Positions 10,301 to 23,400 of a DNA stretch of 60,000 bases are shown here, piece by piece. Positions within the stretch are counted from its first letter, which is position 1; the number at the start of each line of letters is the position of its first letter. The position numbers and the translations under genes are program-made. The stretch comes from Nematostella vectensis (taxonomy: Eukaryota > Cnidaria > Anthozoa > Actiniaria > Edwardsiidae), in contig NC_064042.1 in NCBI RefSeq assembly GCF_932526225.1, positions 8,117,540 through 8,177,539 of the forward strand, written 5' to 3'. The notes under the pieces are model-generated. The model ran no database searches. It worked only from the letters and a program-made list of their open reading frames with translations, and had not been told where the DNA came from.

Positions 10301-13300
10301 ACAAAGAAAACAACTTCTTTCATTGGTGTCAAGTAAGTATTTGCACTCGTATCCGTAACTTACAAAGAAAACAACTTCTTTCATTGGTGTCAAGTAAGTA
10401 TTTGCACTCGTATCCGTAACTTACAAAGAAAACAACTTATTTCATTGGTGTCAAGTAAGTATTTGCACTCGTATCCGTAACTTACAAAGAAAACAACTTA
10501 TTTCATTGGTGTCAAGTAAGTATTTGCACTCGTATCCGTAACTTACAAAGAAAACAACTCCTTTCATCGGTGTCAAGTAAGTATTTGCACTCGTATCCGT
10601 AATTTACAAAGAAAACAACTTCTTTCATTGGTGTCAAGTATTTGCACTCGTATCCGTAACTTACAAAGAAAACAACTTCTTTCATTGGTGTCAAGTATTT
10701 GCACTCGCATCGGTAACTTACAAAGAAAACAACTTCTTTCATTGGTGTCAAGTATTTGCACTCGTATCCGTAACTTACAAAGAAAACAACTTCTTTCATT
10801 GGTGTCAAGTAAGTATTTGCACTCGTATCCGTAACTTACAAAGAAAACAACTTCTTTCATTGGTGTCAAGTATTTGCACTCGTATCCGTAACTTACAAAG
10901 AAAACAACTTCTTTCATTGGTGTCAAGTATTTGCACTCGTATCCGTAACTTACAAAGAAAACAACTTCTTTCATTGGTGTCAAGTAAGTATTTGCACTCG
11001 TATCCGTAACTTACAAAGAAAACAACTTCTTTCATTGGTGTCAAGTAAGTATTTGCACTCGTATCAGTAACTTACAAAGAAAACAACTTCTTTCATTGGT
11101 GTCAAGTATTTGCACTCGTATCCGTAACTTACAAAGAAAACAACTTCTTTCATTGGTGTCAAGTATTTGCACTCGTATCCGTAACTTACAAAGAAAACAA
11201 CTTCTTTCATTGGTGTCAAGTAAGTATTTGCACTCGTATCCGTAACTTACAAAGAAAACAACTTCTTTCATTGGTGTCAAGTAAGTATTTGCACTCGTAT
11301 CCGTAACTTACAAAGATAACAACTTCTTTCATTGGTGTCAAGTATTTGCACTCGCATCGGTAACTTACCAAGAATGCAGCTTCTTTCGTTGGTGTCTAGC
11401 AAGTAGCCATATTTGCACTCGCATCGGTAACTTCCGGGGGTATTGATACAAGTGTGAGAGCAAATGGATAGCCTGCACTCGTCCGAATCTGAAAAAGAGC
11501 GATGGAATTAACCTGCTAGCTCCTCTAACAACCTAAACTGCCCATGTTCTCCCTATTCCAGAAACGCAAATTTACATGTTCCCCCTTTTCCAGACACGCA
11601 CTTTCACATGTTCTCCCTATTCCAGAAACGCAAATTTACATGTTCTCCCTTTTCCAGACACGCACCTTTACATGTCCTCCCTATTCCAGACACGCACTTT
11701 CACATGTTCTCCCTATCCCAGACACGCACCTTTACATGTTCTCCCTATTCCAGACACGCATTTTTACATGGTCTCCCTATTCCAGACACGCACCTTTACA
11801 TGTTCTCCCTATTCCAGACACGCACCTTTACATGTTCTCTCTATTCCAGACACGCACCTTTACATGTTTTCCCTATTCCAGACACGCACCTTTACATGTT
11901 CTCCCTATCCCAGACACGCACCTTTACATGTTCTCCCTTTCCAGACACGCACCTTTACATGTTCTCTCTATTCCAGACACGCACCATTACATGTTCTCCC
12001 TATTCCAGACACGCACCTTTACATGTTCTCCCTATTCCAGACACGCACCTTTACATGTTCTATCTATTCCAGACACGCACCTTTACATGTTCTCCCTATT
12101 CCAGACACGCATTTTTACATGGTCTCCCTATTCCAGACACGCACCTTTACATGTTCTCCCTATTCCAGACACGCACCTTTACATGTTCTCCCTTTCCAGA
12201 CACGCACCTTTACATGTTCTCTCTATTCCAAACACAAACCTTTACATGTTCTCTCTATTCCAGACACGCACCTTTACATGTTTTCCCTATTCCAGACACG
12301 CACCTTTACATGTTCTCCCTATCCCAGACACGCACCTTTACATGTTCTCCCTTTCCAGACACGCACCTTTACATGTTCTCTCTATTCCAGACACGCACCT
12401 TTACATGTTCTCCCTATTCCAGACACGCACCTTTACATGTTCTCCCTATTCCAGACACGCACCTTTACATGTTCTATCTATTCCAGACACGCACCTTTAC
12501 ATGTTCTCTCTATTCCAGACACGCACCTTTACATGTTCTCTCTATTCCAGACACGCACCTTTACATGTTCTCCCTATTCCAGACACGCACCTTTACATGT
12601 TCTCCCTATTCCAGACACGCACCTTTACATGTTCTATCTATTCTAGACACGCACCTTTACATGTTCTCTCTATTCCAGACACGCACTTTTACATGTTGTC
12701 CCTATCCCAGACACGCACCTTTACATGTTCTCCCTATCCCAGATACGCACCTTTACATGTTCTTTGATCTTTGTCCAGGTAATATCCTTGTGGGCAGGAA
12801 CAAAAGTAATCCCCGTAAGTGTTGGTGCAGTTGTGTGAGCAGCCGCCATTATCCCGTTCACACTCGTCGATATCTGAATGCGCAAAAGTCATGTTACAAG
12901 AACTTTTCCTAATTCATCAGTAACTTGCCCGAGACATTTTGTTGCACAAAGTAAGAAACAGGAAGAAAATTTCTCGCTAAAGCCTGGTTTCCATATGGTC
13001 GCGAAACAGTCGAAAGGTTTGTAACAGTCGTGTGCAAAAAAAAATCCTCGCGACCCTTACAGCTGGAAACCAACAAACTTTAGGGTCGTGTCGGTCGTAC
13101 GCGAGTCGTGTGTTCACCTCGGGGGGGGGGGGGGGGGGGGGGCAAAACCTAGACGACTGTTACGACTCTATGGAAACCAGGCATAAAGCGTTTTGAGTTT
13201 CCAAGAATACTCAAATATAAGACTTCAATAGCACGACTGTACGGGCACTATGATTGGCTACTAGGTCGTACCGACTAAACAGGCACTCTGATTGGCTTCA

Positions 13301-16300
13301 AGATCCTAGCGTCTTTACGCGCACTTTGATTGGCCATTATGTCATATTGACTGTACACGCACTCTGATTGGCTACCAAAACCTAACATCTTTACGCGTAC
13401 TTTGATTGGCTACTAGGACGTATTGATTATACGCGAGCTCTGAGTGGCTACTAGGTCGTTACTACTATACCCGCGTTTTGATAGATTTTATACAATGGAA
13501 ATTTAAAAACACCCTTTAGAACATTTCTAGCCTTTAAATGCTACAAAAAAGGAATTGCCTAACCTAAACCGAAAATTAGACGCTCTTATATAAAAAAGTG
13601 AAGTCAATAAATTCAGAACGTTAATACAAACCAATAAAGCCTACTAGGCCCGTACCCAGCGGGGTGCAGGGGATGCGAACGCACCCCTCCCCAACGGCCG
13701 AAGGTCCACTTTTGGTTCTGAATAGACGTGCTATTTGTAAACAAAACTATAAAGCACAATCTATAAATCATACTTATGTATGTAGTCAAATCCGACAATA
13801 AACGTCCCGTGGAGATACTGCAAAGGGGGTGGTCAGATTTTTATCAGAAACCCTCCCCCCCCCCCCACATACCCCTCACTCCCCCCCTCCCGCACCCTGA
13901 AAAATTAGGTCCACCTTTGCGAATTTCGCACACACCCAAGAAAAATCCTGGGTACGGGCCTGCCTATAACTTTAGTTTTATATTTGTAGACGAATGAGCA
14001 TCATCAAAGGAATGTGATCCGATAGGATTCAGCGTCTTCTTTTTGGTATTGTCTTTAGAAGCTTCCGAAAAGCGTAATTTCTGACCTATTCTTCTTTACC
14101 TTTTCCATTGTATAATGGATACCACGCGCAATTTACGCCATTACAATATCGATAAGTTTAGCATCATAAATTTTCTTAAAGAAATGCACAGGCTTTTGGC
14201 ATCTTTTGATGGTTTCAATGTTTTAATAAATTCAAGTGAGTGTGTTAAAGCTGATAGTTTTTAAATGCGTAGCCCAAGGAAAACCCGTGATATAACGCCT
14301 ATAAAATCGAGTGAACACGGGTGTTCTTCTGTCATACACAGAAATTGGCCAACAAATCACCCGATAAACCTAAGCAACACTTTTACATCACACACAGCCT
14401 TTTGTTATCTTTTCATATTACCAGATTTTGTCTTCTCACGAGGAATAAAAGTGTTTTGTTTGTCTTACCGCTTGACATCCCTACGTCATGGCCTTTGATA
14501 CTCAAAATAGAATGAATGTTTGCAAACATTGGTTTCCCAAACTACCAGATAAACTTTGGCAGATGGATCAACCAACGGAACGCACCAGTAAACGTACTTT
14601 TAGAGATAACAAAAGCGTTTACGAGAGTGATAGAATATAAGTATGCCAAGTTTATTAGATTAAAACGAATACGAAAAAGTATGCCAATTTTATTAGATTG
14701 AAAAGAATAATGTTAATTGAGTTTCGTATTCTGATGCCTGTATAAATTCTTAATGATTTTATTGAAAACGAAGGTGGAATTGTTAACAAAGAATAAAAAG
14801 TCAATTAAAGGATAAAAGAAGTGCGCTTTGGGGAAATTTAGTTTTCAACAAAGAAAATCAAATTACTTGGAAGGTAAACGTTGTCAAAACTTGAAACGGG
14901 GATGTAGACCTCCATCGCCTTGCATACAAGAGCAAAGACGAAAGAGATGGGAAAAGAGACTTTTAATCATATTATCTTGCTTATCCAAACAATTACGGGA
15001 ATTTCGGCTTCTGTATCTCAATATTTTGAGACTCACACTGACAAATTGTTGGAAGTCCCCTTTCTCGATACGCTTCTTGTTCGAAGTTGTAGTAGAAGGT
15101 ATGCCTCTAAACTGAGGCTTTAATCAACATAAATCTACAGCTTGTAAAACTAAACCGAAAACTAAGCAAGATGGCTGCCCCTAGAGATTCTATGGGGTAA
15201 AACCGCTGTACAACAATAAACATAACACAGGCAGCCCAACACGTAATGTTCAAGGTTCTTAACATACATAAATACTACATTCACCCCTCTGTTAGAGGTT
15301 AAGTCTGAGCACGGGGGCATTCAATGTTCAAGGTTCTTAACGTAACATAAATACTACATTCACCCCTCGGTTAGAGGTTAAGTCTGTCCACTGGACGTCG
15401 GGTCCTCTCCGAACGTCGCAAGGGAGGCTGCCCATCAAGACCTGTACTGACCTGTGGCACTTCTTCGCCCACACCTATCTCCACTTCTATCTCCGAGGAA
15501 GGTGGAGAACTACCAGTAGCAGGGTGATGCTCACCTGGAACAGTAGGCTTAACTTGAGGGAGTGGGTACATTGTTGGTACTTCACCTTTGGGGGCAAGAT
15601 GCTTGGTAGAGACTGTTGTTTCTCGGCCGTCTGGATAGCGCACATGGGCGTAGTGAGGATTCGCCTGAAGCAATTCCACCTCATCAACTAACGGATCTGT
15701 CTTGCTTGCACGGACGTGACGCTTGAGTAGGACCGGTCCAGGCTCACTCATCCATGTTGGGATGGAAGATCCGGAAGAGGATCGCCTGGGAAAACCGAAG
15801 AATCGCTCATGGGGTGTCTCATTGGTAGCCGTGCACAACAGAGAACGAATGGAGTGTAGAACATCAGGGAGGACTTCTTGCCAGCGCTTTACTGGCAGAT
15901 TCTTAGACTTCAGGGATGCTGAAATTGCCTTCCATACCACTCCATTATACCTCTCCACTTGCCCATTGCCTTCGGGATTGTAAGCAGTTGTCCTGCTTGT
16001 GGCTACCCCTTTTTCATTCAGGAAGTCTCGCAGTTCCTGGCTGATCAAGGAGGAGCCCCTGTCCGAATGTACATAGGCTGGCATACCGAACATCGTAAAC
16101 AAGGAGGTAAGACACTTGATCACTGTTGGTGTAGACACATCAGGACAAGGGAAGACAAAAGGGAATCTTGAATATTCATCAACCACATTGAGGAAGAACT
16201 TGTTGCCATTGTTACTTGGCAAGGGGCCCTTGAAATCAATGTTTATCCTCTCGAAAGGTTTAGTAGCCTTAATGAGAGGAACTTTGGGAGGTTGATGAAA

Positions 16301-19300
16301 CTGTGGTTTGCATTCACAACAAACTGGACACTTACTTGTCATGCTCTTGATCTCCTCAAGGGAATAAGGGAGGTTCTTGGTGCGTACGAAGTGGTTGAGT
16401 CGGGTGACCCCTGGATGACAGAGTGACTCGTGGAGCTGGTAGAGGGGATCTTCACTCAACGTGGCGCAAGTAGCTCTGGACAGAGTGTCGGGTGGAATGT
16501 TCTCTTTACCAGGACGGTAAATGATATCGAAACTATAGCAGGAGAGTTCGATCTTCCACCGCATGATCTTATCATTCTTGATCTTCCCTTTGTGGCACTG
16601 GTCAAACATGTAAGATACTGATTTCTGGTCTGTTTTAAGAGTGAAGTGCCTCCCTGTTAGGAAGTGCCTCCAGTGTCGGACAGCTTCTACAATCGCTTGT
16701 GCCTCTTTCTCAACTGAGGCGTGCTTGAGCTCGCTGCCCTGTAAGGCTCTTGAGAAGAATGCAACTGGCCTCCCATTTTGGCTGAGAGTGGCAGCTAATG
16801 CCACCTCTGAAGCATCCGTCTCAACTTCAAATGGAATGCTTTCATCGATTGCACTAACAAAAGCTTCCTCCACCGTCTTCTTGATACTCTCAAAGGCCGC
16901 GACAGCGGGCTCGGGTAATGGAAAAACCTTGCAGGAGGTTATTGGCTTGATTCGATCCGAGTATGCGGGTATCCATTGTGAGTAGTAGGAAAACAATCCG
17001 AGGCATCTGTTCAGAGACTTTGAGTCACTTGGAACGGGTAGCTCTCGCAAAGGGCGTAGACGTTCTGGGTCTGGACTGATATTCCCTTCCTCAACCACAT
17101 ATCCAAGGATAGGAAGACGCCTGGTGGAGAAGATGCTCTTGTCGTTGTTATAGCAGATGTTCTTGCGCTTAGCAGCTTCAAGGAAACTCTGAAGGTTGGA
17201 ATCATGCTCTTCTTGGTCTTTCCCACAGATTGTGATGTTGTCGAGATAAGGGAAGACCGCCTTGAGATTGTTCTCTTCCACAAACTTAGTCATCTCTCTC
17301 TGAAAGCAGGCCACCCCGTTGGTGACGCCGAATGGGAGTCGGCTAAACTGATACAGGTTACCTCTAGCTTCGAATGCTGTGTACGGTTTATCCTCATCTT
17401 TGAGAGGGATCTGATGATAAGCACTGCGTAGATCTATAGTGCTGAAGACTTTGTACTGGGCGATCTGGTTAACCAAGTCGGTTATTCGTGGTAATGGGAA
17501 TGCGTCGAGGAGGGTAAACCTGTTGATGGTCTGTGAGTAATCAATTACTAGCCTCTTCTTGTGATTCTCATCCTTGGTTACTACAACTTGTGCTCGCCAT
17601 GGAGAGCGACTGGGCTCAATGATTCCTTCATTAAGCAGCCTCTTAACTTCTTCATCAATGAACGTGGAATCTTCTTTGCTGTAGCGGCGTGACTTTGTGG
17701 CAATAGGATGACAGTCTGCTGTCAGATTTGCAAATGGCTCAGGCGGGTCTACATTCAGAGTGCTGAAGCTACAGACGGAGAGGGGCGGTTCGGAGCCCTT
17801 GTACTGGAAGATGACACTTTCGTGCTTTGACTGAAAGTCTACTCCTAATATGAGGTCTGCACATAGCCCAGGGAGTACAGAAAACTTAAGGCCTTCATAT
17901 CTCCGTCCTTGGTAGGTAAGATCAACTGTGCAAGTACCACTAACCTTGATGGCGCCTGTCGAGGAGGTTGCCATGGATACGGTACTAGATGAGGGCTGGA
18001 CTGTCAGACTTGCTTGCTCTACTAGACTGGGATGGATATAGCTTCCACTACTCCCACTGTCAAACAGGGCCTTGACTTGCAATCCTTGGATATTGACGAC
18101 ACCACATGATTTAGAGAGGGATTCTGGTGGGTTAGCTGTCAATGTGGCGAGTATCGGGGACCAAGTTGCTGCCGAAACTCTTTCTTTTGGAACCGCCTTT
18201 CCTTTACAAACTTTAGCAAAATGGCCTTTCTTTTGACACTTGTTGCAAATAGCCTCCAGGGCAGGACACTTCGGTCGAGGGTGTTTCTTGTTTCCACAGA
18301 AAAAGCAAGTAGCTTTATCGGGTTTCATTGTAGCTATAGTAGACTCGTCAGGCTGTTCTGCTGACAATGAGGTGCTGTTACAAGGTAGTGCTGCATTTAT
18401 AGGTATCTGTGGTGCTCCATATGATTCTGAACTCCTCATAGCTGACTCCAGAGCTCGAGCCTGGTCAAACATGGTCTTTAGATCAAGTGTTTTGTTCTCC
18501 AACAATCGTTGCCTGATTGTGTTGGATTGCAGACCTGTAATAAACGCATCCCGTATGCTCTCTTCGCTGTACTGCGCTGCGGTTACACTCTTAAAATCAC
18601 AGTCCTTACTCAGTGTTTTCAGAGCTTGCAAGTACTCATCTAAGCTTTCCGATGGTTGCTGGCGTCTCGTTGCAAGTAGATGGCGAGCGAAGATCTCATT
18701 CCGTGGTCTAACATAAAGGGCTTGTAGCGCCTCAATTGCTGCATCGTATTCCGTACAATCTTCGATGTGTTGGAAGAGTGTTGGAGAAACAAAGTTAGTT
18801 AAAACGGTCAACTTGTCCAGGCCCGTCTGAGGTAGAACTTGTACGAAATTCTCGAAGGTCCTTTTCCAATGGAGCCATTCCTTCTGGGCCGTGCTGCTAT
18901 TTGGATCGGTTTCTAGGCGTTCAGGACGCAGTACTTTATCCATGGGACTTCAGAAAATATGTTGATTAAATTGTAGTAGAAGGTATGCCTCTAAACTGAG
19001 GCTTTAATCAACATAAATCTACAGCTTGTAAAACTAAACCGAAAACTAAGCAAGATGGCTGCCCCTAGAGATTCTATGGGGTAAAACCGCTGTACAACAA
19101 TAAACATAACACAGGCAGCCCAACACGTAATGTTCAAGGTTCTTAACATACATAAATACTACAGAAGTATCTTTGATTGTCAAACTAGCTGCAGTAAGGA
19201 TATGCGTTGCTTTGCAATCAACTTTGCGCGCGAAGAGGACGAAAACGGTTTGCATGATTGCGAAATCTTGCCGGCAACCATAAACCCGGTGTTGGATGAT

Positions 19301-20453
19301 GTCGACGGCTACGACTTTTTCAAGCGCATCATAGGTAGGTACTGTATTCTAGTGAAAAATAAAATCTTATAATCTATGCTAACACATCATAGGTGCGTCA
19401 TTGAGCTAAGGTATAACAATAATAACTATGTAAAAATAGCCAGTTTCTCGTGCTAAGGTACTGTATTCTAGTGAGAAATAAAATCTTATAATCTATTCTA
19501 ACACATCATAGGTGCGTCATTGAGCTAAGGTATAACAATAAAAACTATGTAAAAAATAGCCAGTTTTTCGTGCTAAGGTACTGTATTCTAGTGAGAAATA
19601 AAATCTTATAATCTATTCTAACACATCATAGGTGCGTCATTGAGCTAAGGTATAACAATAATTACTATGTAAAAATAGCCAGTTTTTCGTGCTAAGCACT
19701 CGCAGATTTTAGTTAATTCGTGCCCTAAATCCCATAGACCACTCGCGTCCATTATCTACCCCTTACAAAGATAGTAAGGTCAATAGATAGTACTAAATTT
19801 AGTATAAATCCACTCGCATACTATCACGAATCTCGCAATTTGATTTGCTCCCTTACTCACTATCTATTGAGCCATAGATAGTGAGAAGCGAAAAAGCCGG
19901 CGTTCTCGCGCCAAAAGCGCATTAGAACATTAGAGCGCAACGAATTTTGGCCATGCGCTGGGACTGTTTTCACATCAGCCCAACCAGCCTTCTGCCGGCG
20001 AGCGAAAACGCTCGAGGTCTAAAGGATAGAAAAACTAACAAAATATGTAACTTCGACAGATGTAAGAACATGCAAACATGCGAAAGACCTGGGTTTCACT
20101 ACCGGCGAATATCTTATTGATCCTGATGGCCACGGCCCAGCACCACCCTTCCCGGCGTTCTGTAACGTGACTGACGACGATGGCGTGACAGTTATCAGTC
20201 ACGACACCGAGTCACGCATGGAAGTAACTGGCAGTTGTGACCCGCATGGATGCTACAAGCGTAACGTGCGTTATAGTGGAATCACTGACGTTGCTGTTCA
20301 ATTGGGAGCGCTGGCGGACGCCTCTGAGAGATGCGAACAGTTTATTCGTTACGAAAGTCAAGGATCGTTGCTGATGGGTATGTTAAAACACGTTAACCTT
20401 GGCGTCATAAGAAGTGGTGATGGTGATGGCGAATATGATGTATATATATATAT

Positions 20454-20495
<42 letters not shown>

Positions 20496-23400
20496 GCGCG
20501 CTGTATGCGCGTGCCGTTTAAATCGCCTACTAATTACCGAACTTTAGAATGAATTTGCGTCGATGCCTACATGTGGAAACCAGCTCGTTTCGCTTGTTAA
20601 GTGTTGCCATCTCTGGCTTCATAATTATAAAATGTTTCTCTGTAGTGCATAAATTACATCTCTTACTTTCCCTAGAGTATGCCTTTGCTCTAGCTATTAT
20701 CTTCCAACTTACTGTGTAATTGATTCTCCTATCATTTAACTGCCATATGTGCTTACTCAATTCCGTCTCGTTTCTCCTACTTTCAATTCTAAATGAAGAA
20801 GCGTGATTTCTCCATCTTGTCTTAAACTCGTTTGCTGTTAGACCTACATACGTTTCCCATTTGTCCCCTGTCTCTACTCTAGCTTGGTAAACTATCTCTT
20901 TTTCAAGGCATTCCCCGTTTAAAGGACATTCTTCCCTTTTCCTACAATTACATTTCCTATGGTCCTCCACCTGCTCGTTTTCCCTTCTATTCAAAATGAT
21001 CTTATTGTGCCCATCGATTAATTGTTTTACATTTGGCATACAGCTATAGCTAATCTTAAGCGTGTTCCTGTTGAAGATTTTCTTAAGGGTTCTGCTAGCG
21101 GGAAAAGACTTATCAACTAACTTAAGGAATTCTCTGCCTATATTTGTGCTTACGTTTTTGTTAAAAGGTGGATTATACCAAATAATGATCCTTTGTCTAT
21201 TGCGTCGTTGCGCATCAGGCCTATGTGCTCTTGGCTGGAACTTGAGCAGGTAGTTATAGCCGCTTTTCCTCAGCGCGTTTTGGTATTGGGGTGCGGCGTT
21301 GTTAAAGGTTTCCTCGTCATAAGATATTTCTGACAGTCTTCTATTTATTGATTCTGGTATGTTTCTGATGATATTTTGAGGGTGGTTGGACTTGCTGTGC
21401 ACGTATTGTGGTATATTCGCTGGCTTAGAGTATGGTCTAAATGGTCTACCTGTGTTGAGGTCTAATGTAACATCAAGAAAGTTCACTATCTTCTTATTTG
21501 CTTCAATGGTGACTCTTAACCCGTTGTCAGCAAATATCTTGCATATTCTTTTCTTTGCTATTTCTATGCTTCTAGGTGCTTGCGACATAATTGCCAGCCC
21601 GTCATCTCTATAAAGACCAATGTTGATTTCTGGAATCTGCTTTAGCTGGTGTAGTAAGAAGCATCCGACCAATTCGCATGTCTCCGCTCCATCGAAGCTC
21701 CCCATTGTCACACCGAAAAATGAAGATGATTTCTTCTCCCATGGTACGCCGTTGCTAAATAGGAGCGAGTGCTTGGCTTTTGTAATGATATCGCGCTCGT
21801 CGGTCGCGATGTTCACATGCCCTGATGCAAATTCCAGTGCTCGTTCTAGTAGGGTCTCGGTGAAAGATGGATAAAACTCCACTACATCGAAGCATATAAA
21901 GGCTGAATTCTCCTTACTTGGTAGCTGTCTGTACCATTCTAGAACAGATGACGTGTTTTTCCATTGGTTCACCTTGGTTTTCGTTACTAGCCTCTTGTTG
22001 ATATTCTCGAGTATTTGTTTACTAATTTTTCCAATCTCTGATTTTGAAGGGTTAATTAGCCGGCATGTTGGTCTATTTCCGAAATTCGCTTTGTGGTCTT
22101 TGAAGTAGTGAATGCTTTTTTGTGGCTAGTGCTTCTACTCTATCTTGTATGTCTAGTTTAGTGGATATCCTCTTCGCATCTGCGAAGATATATATATATA
22201 ATGATTTATAATGATTCTATCAATTTTTTAATATGATAATGGTGATGATGATTATAATGAAGAAGAAAATGATAACGATAACAAAGAAATAGTGATTACA
22301 AAATATAAAAAGATGATATGGGATAGAAGATATGATGATGATGATGATAATGATGATAAAACCATAAAAAAGATAATAACAAAAGCAATGACGCGATAGA
22401 AGACGATGGTGATGAGGATTGAGGTACGGGATGATACGAACTGAAGATGCGATAGAAAAAAAGTATAACTCTTTGATGAAGATATAAGAGTTTATGTATG
22501 AGTATTTGTTGTGCATTTGTTATGGTGATGTTATCATATTTGGCCAAGGGGGGCTTATACAATTTTTTTACTGTAGCAAGTCAAAATAATCCTAATGGCT
22601 GGCTCGTGTCACGTGTCGGCAATAAGATGAGGTACTGGGGCGGGGCACCACGTGACAGTAAGATGTGCGCATGCGGAGTGACAGGGACGTGTGTGGACCC
22701 CCTAAAAAGATGCAATGCCGACATCAATAGTGTAAACATGTGGACTACTGACGAGGGTATGCTGATCTACAAGGAAGATCTTCCCGTCATTCAACTCAGG
22801 TATATCAGTCAATCTTGTTTTAAAAACTGTCGTTTTTCTAGCTCGCAAGGTCATTTCCTTATTTGGCATTACATACCATATTTTGGAGTCCGCTTCTCTC
22901 GCTTTTTTGTCGATCTAGAACTTTGTAAGTCGAGAATTTCCAGGCAAACTTGCAGGAATTTGTGTTTACTACGATTTTGCTGATAGCCATCTTGGAAATG
23001 GAGCCTAGTCCCTAACGTTTTAGAATATCACAGGTCTTCCGCGCACTCGCCCCAGGCTCTTTTAGACCATTTAGATAAACGACAGCCATTAGTTGATATT
23101 GTAAGCGCTATTCTTAAAATCGGAAAAGAAGAAATATTTTTGAAGATAATTCAATTGATAGTTTTCTAAAGAAAAGTTGATTTATAACTTCATGATTTTT
23201 GTGAATATATCTTCACACTATCACTATCCTCATTTTTTGCCCTCACAATAAATGTTAGGTAAATTTAAGCACTGTCTATAGGTGTCACCTCCTAATGCTT
23301 ATTCAGACTTAGCATATAATCTTGGGTGGGTGCGAAATCCGAAAAATCGGACCTTATTTTTCCGGGGGTGGGGAGGAGGGGGGAGAGTGAGTTCTTTGAT

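Larger units (their letters stand above)
15088..19163 (-). mobile_element. full-length Ty3/Gypsy LTR retrotransposon with 5-bp target duplication
   Basis: Two 192-bp LTRs, identical by eye, occupy 15088-15279 (3' LTR) and 18972-19163 (5' LTR). They begin TG and end CA with 7-bp inverted tips TGTAGTA/TACTACA. The host bases GAAGT flank both sides (15083-15087 and 19164-19168). One intact Gag-Pol frame lies between. LTR identity plus an open frame implies a very recent insertion. It disrupts a coding exon of the nested plus-strand gene. Confidence 0.96.

Noticed and set aside
10512-11280. Minus-strand frames of 79-136 codons over the 57/61-bp array
   Set aside because: Derived from the EGF exon 11 amplification; there is no independent gene signal.
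11544-12912. Plus-strand open frames of 356-434 codons with [20 protein letters not shown]-like repeats
   Set aside because: Artefact of the 32-bp array; the strand is antisense to the EGF exon and its donor copies.
19152-19172. New acceptor formed by the LTR end plus the target site (ACTACAG/AAGT)
   Set aside because: Possible in principle, but no branch point or polypyrimidine tract precedes it and the in-frame joining of both flanks explains the coding sequence better.
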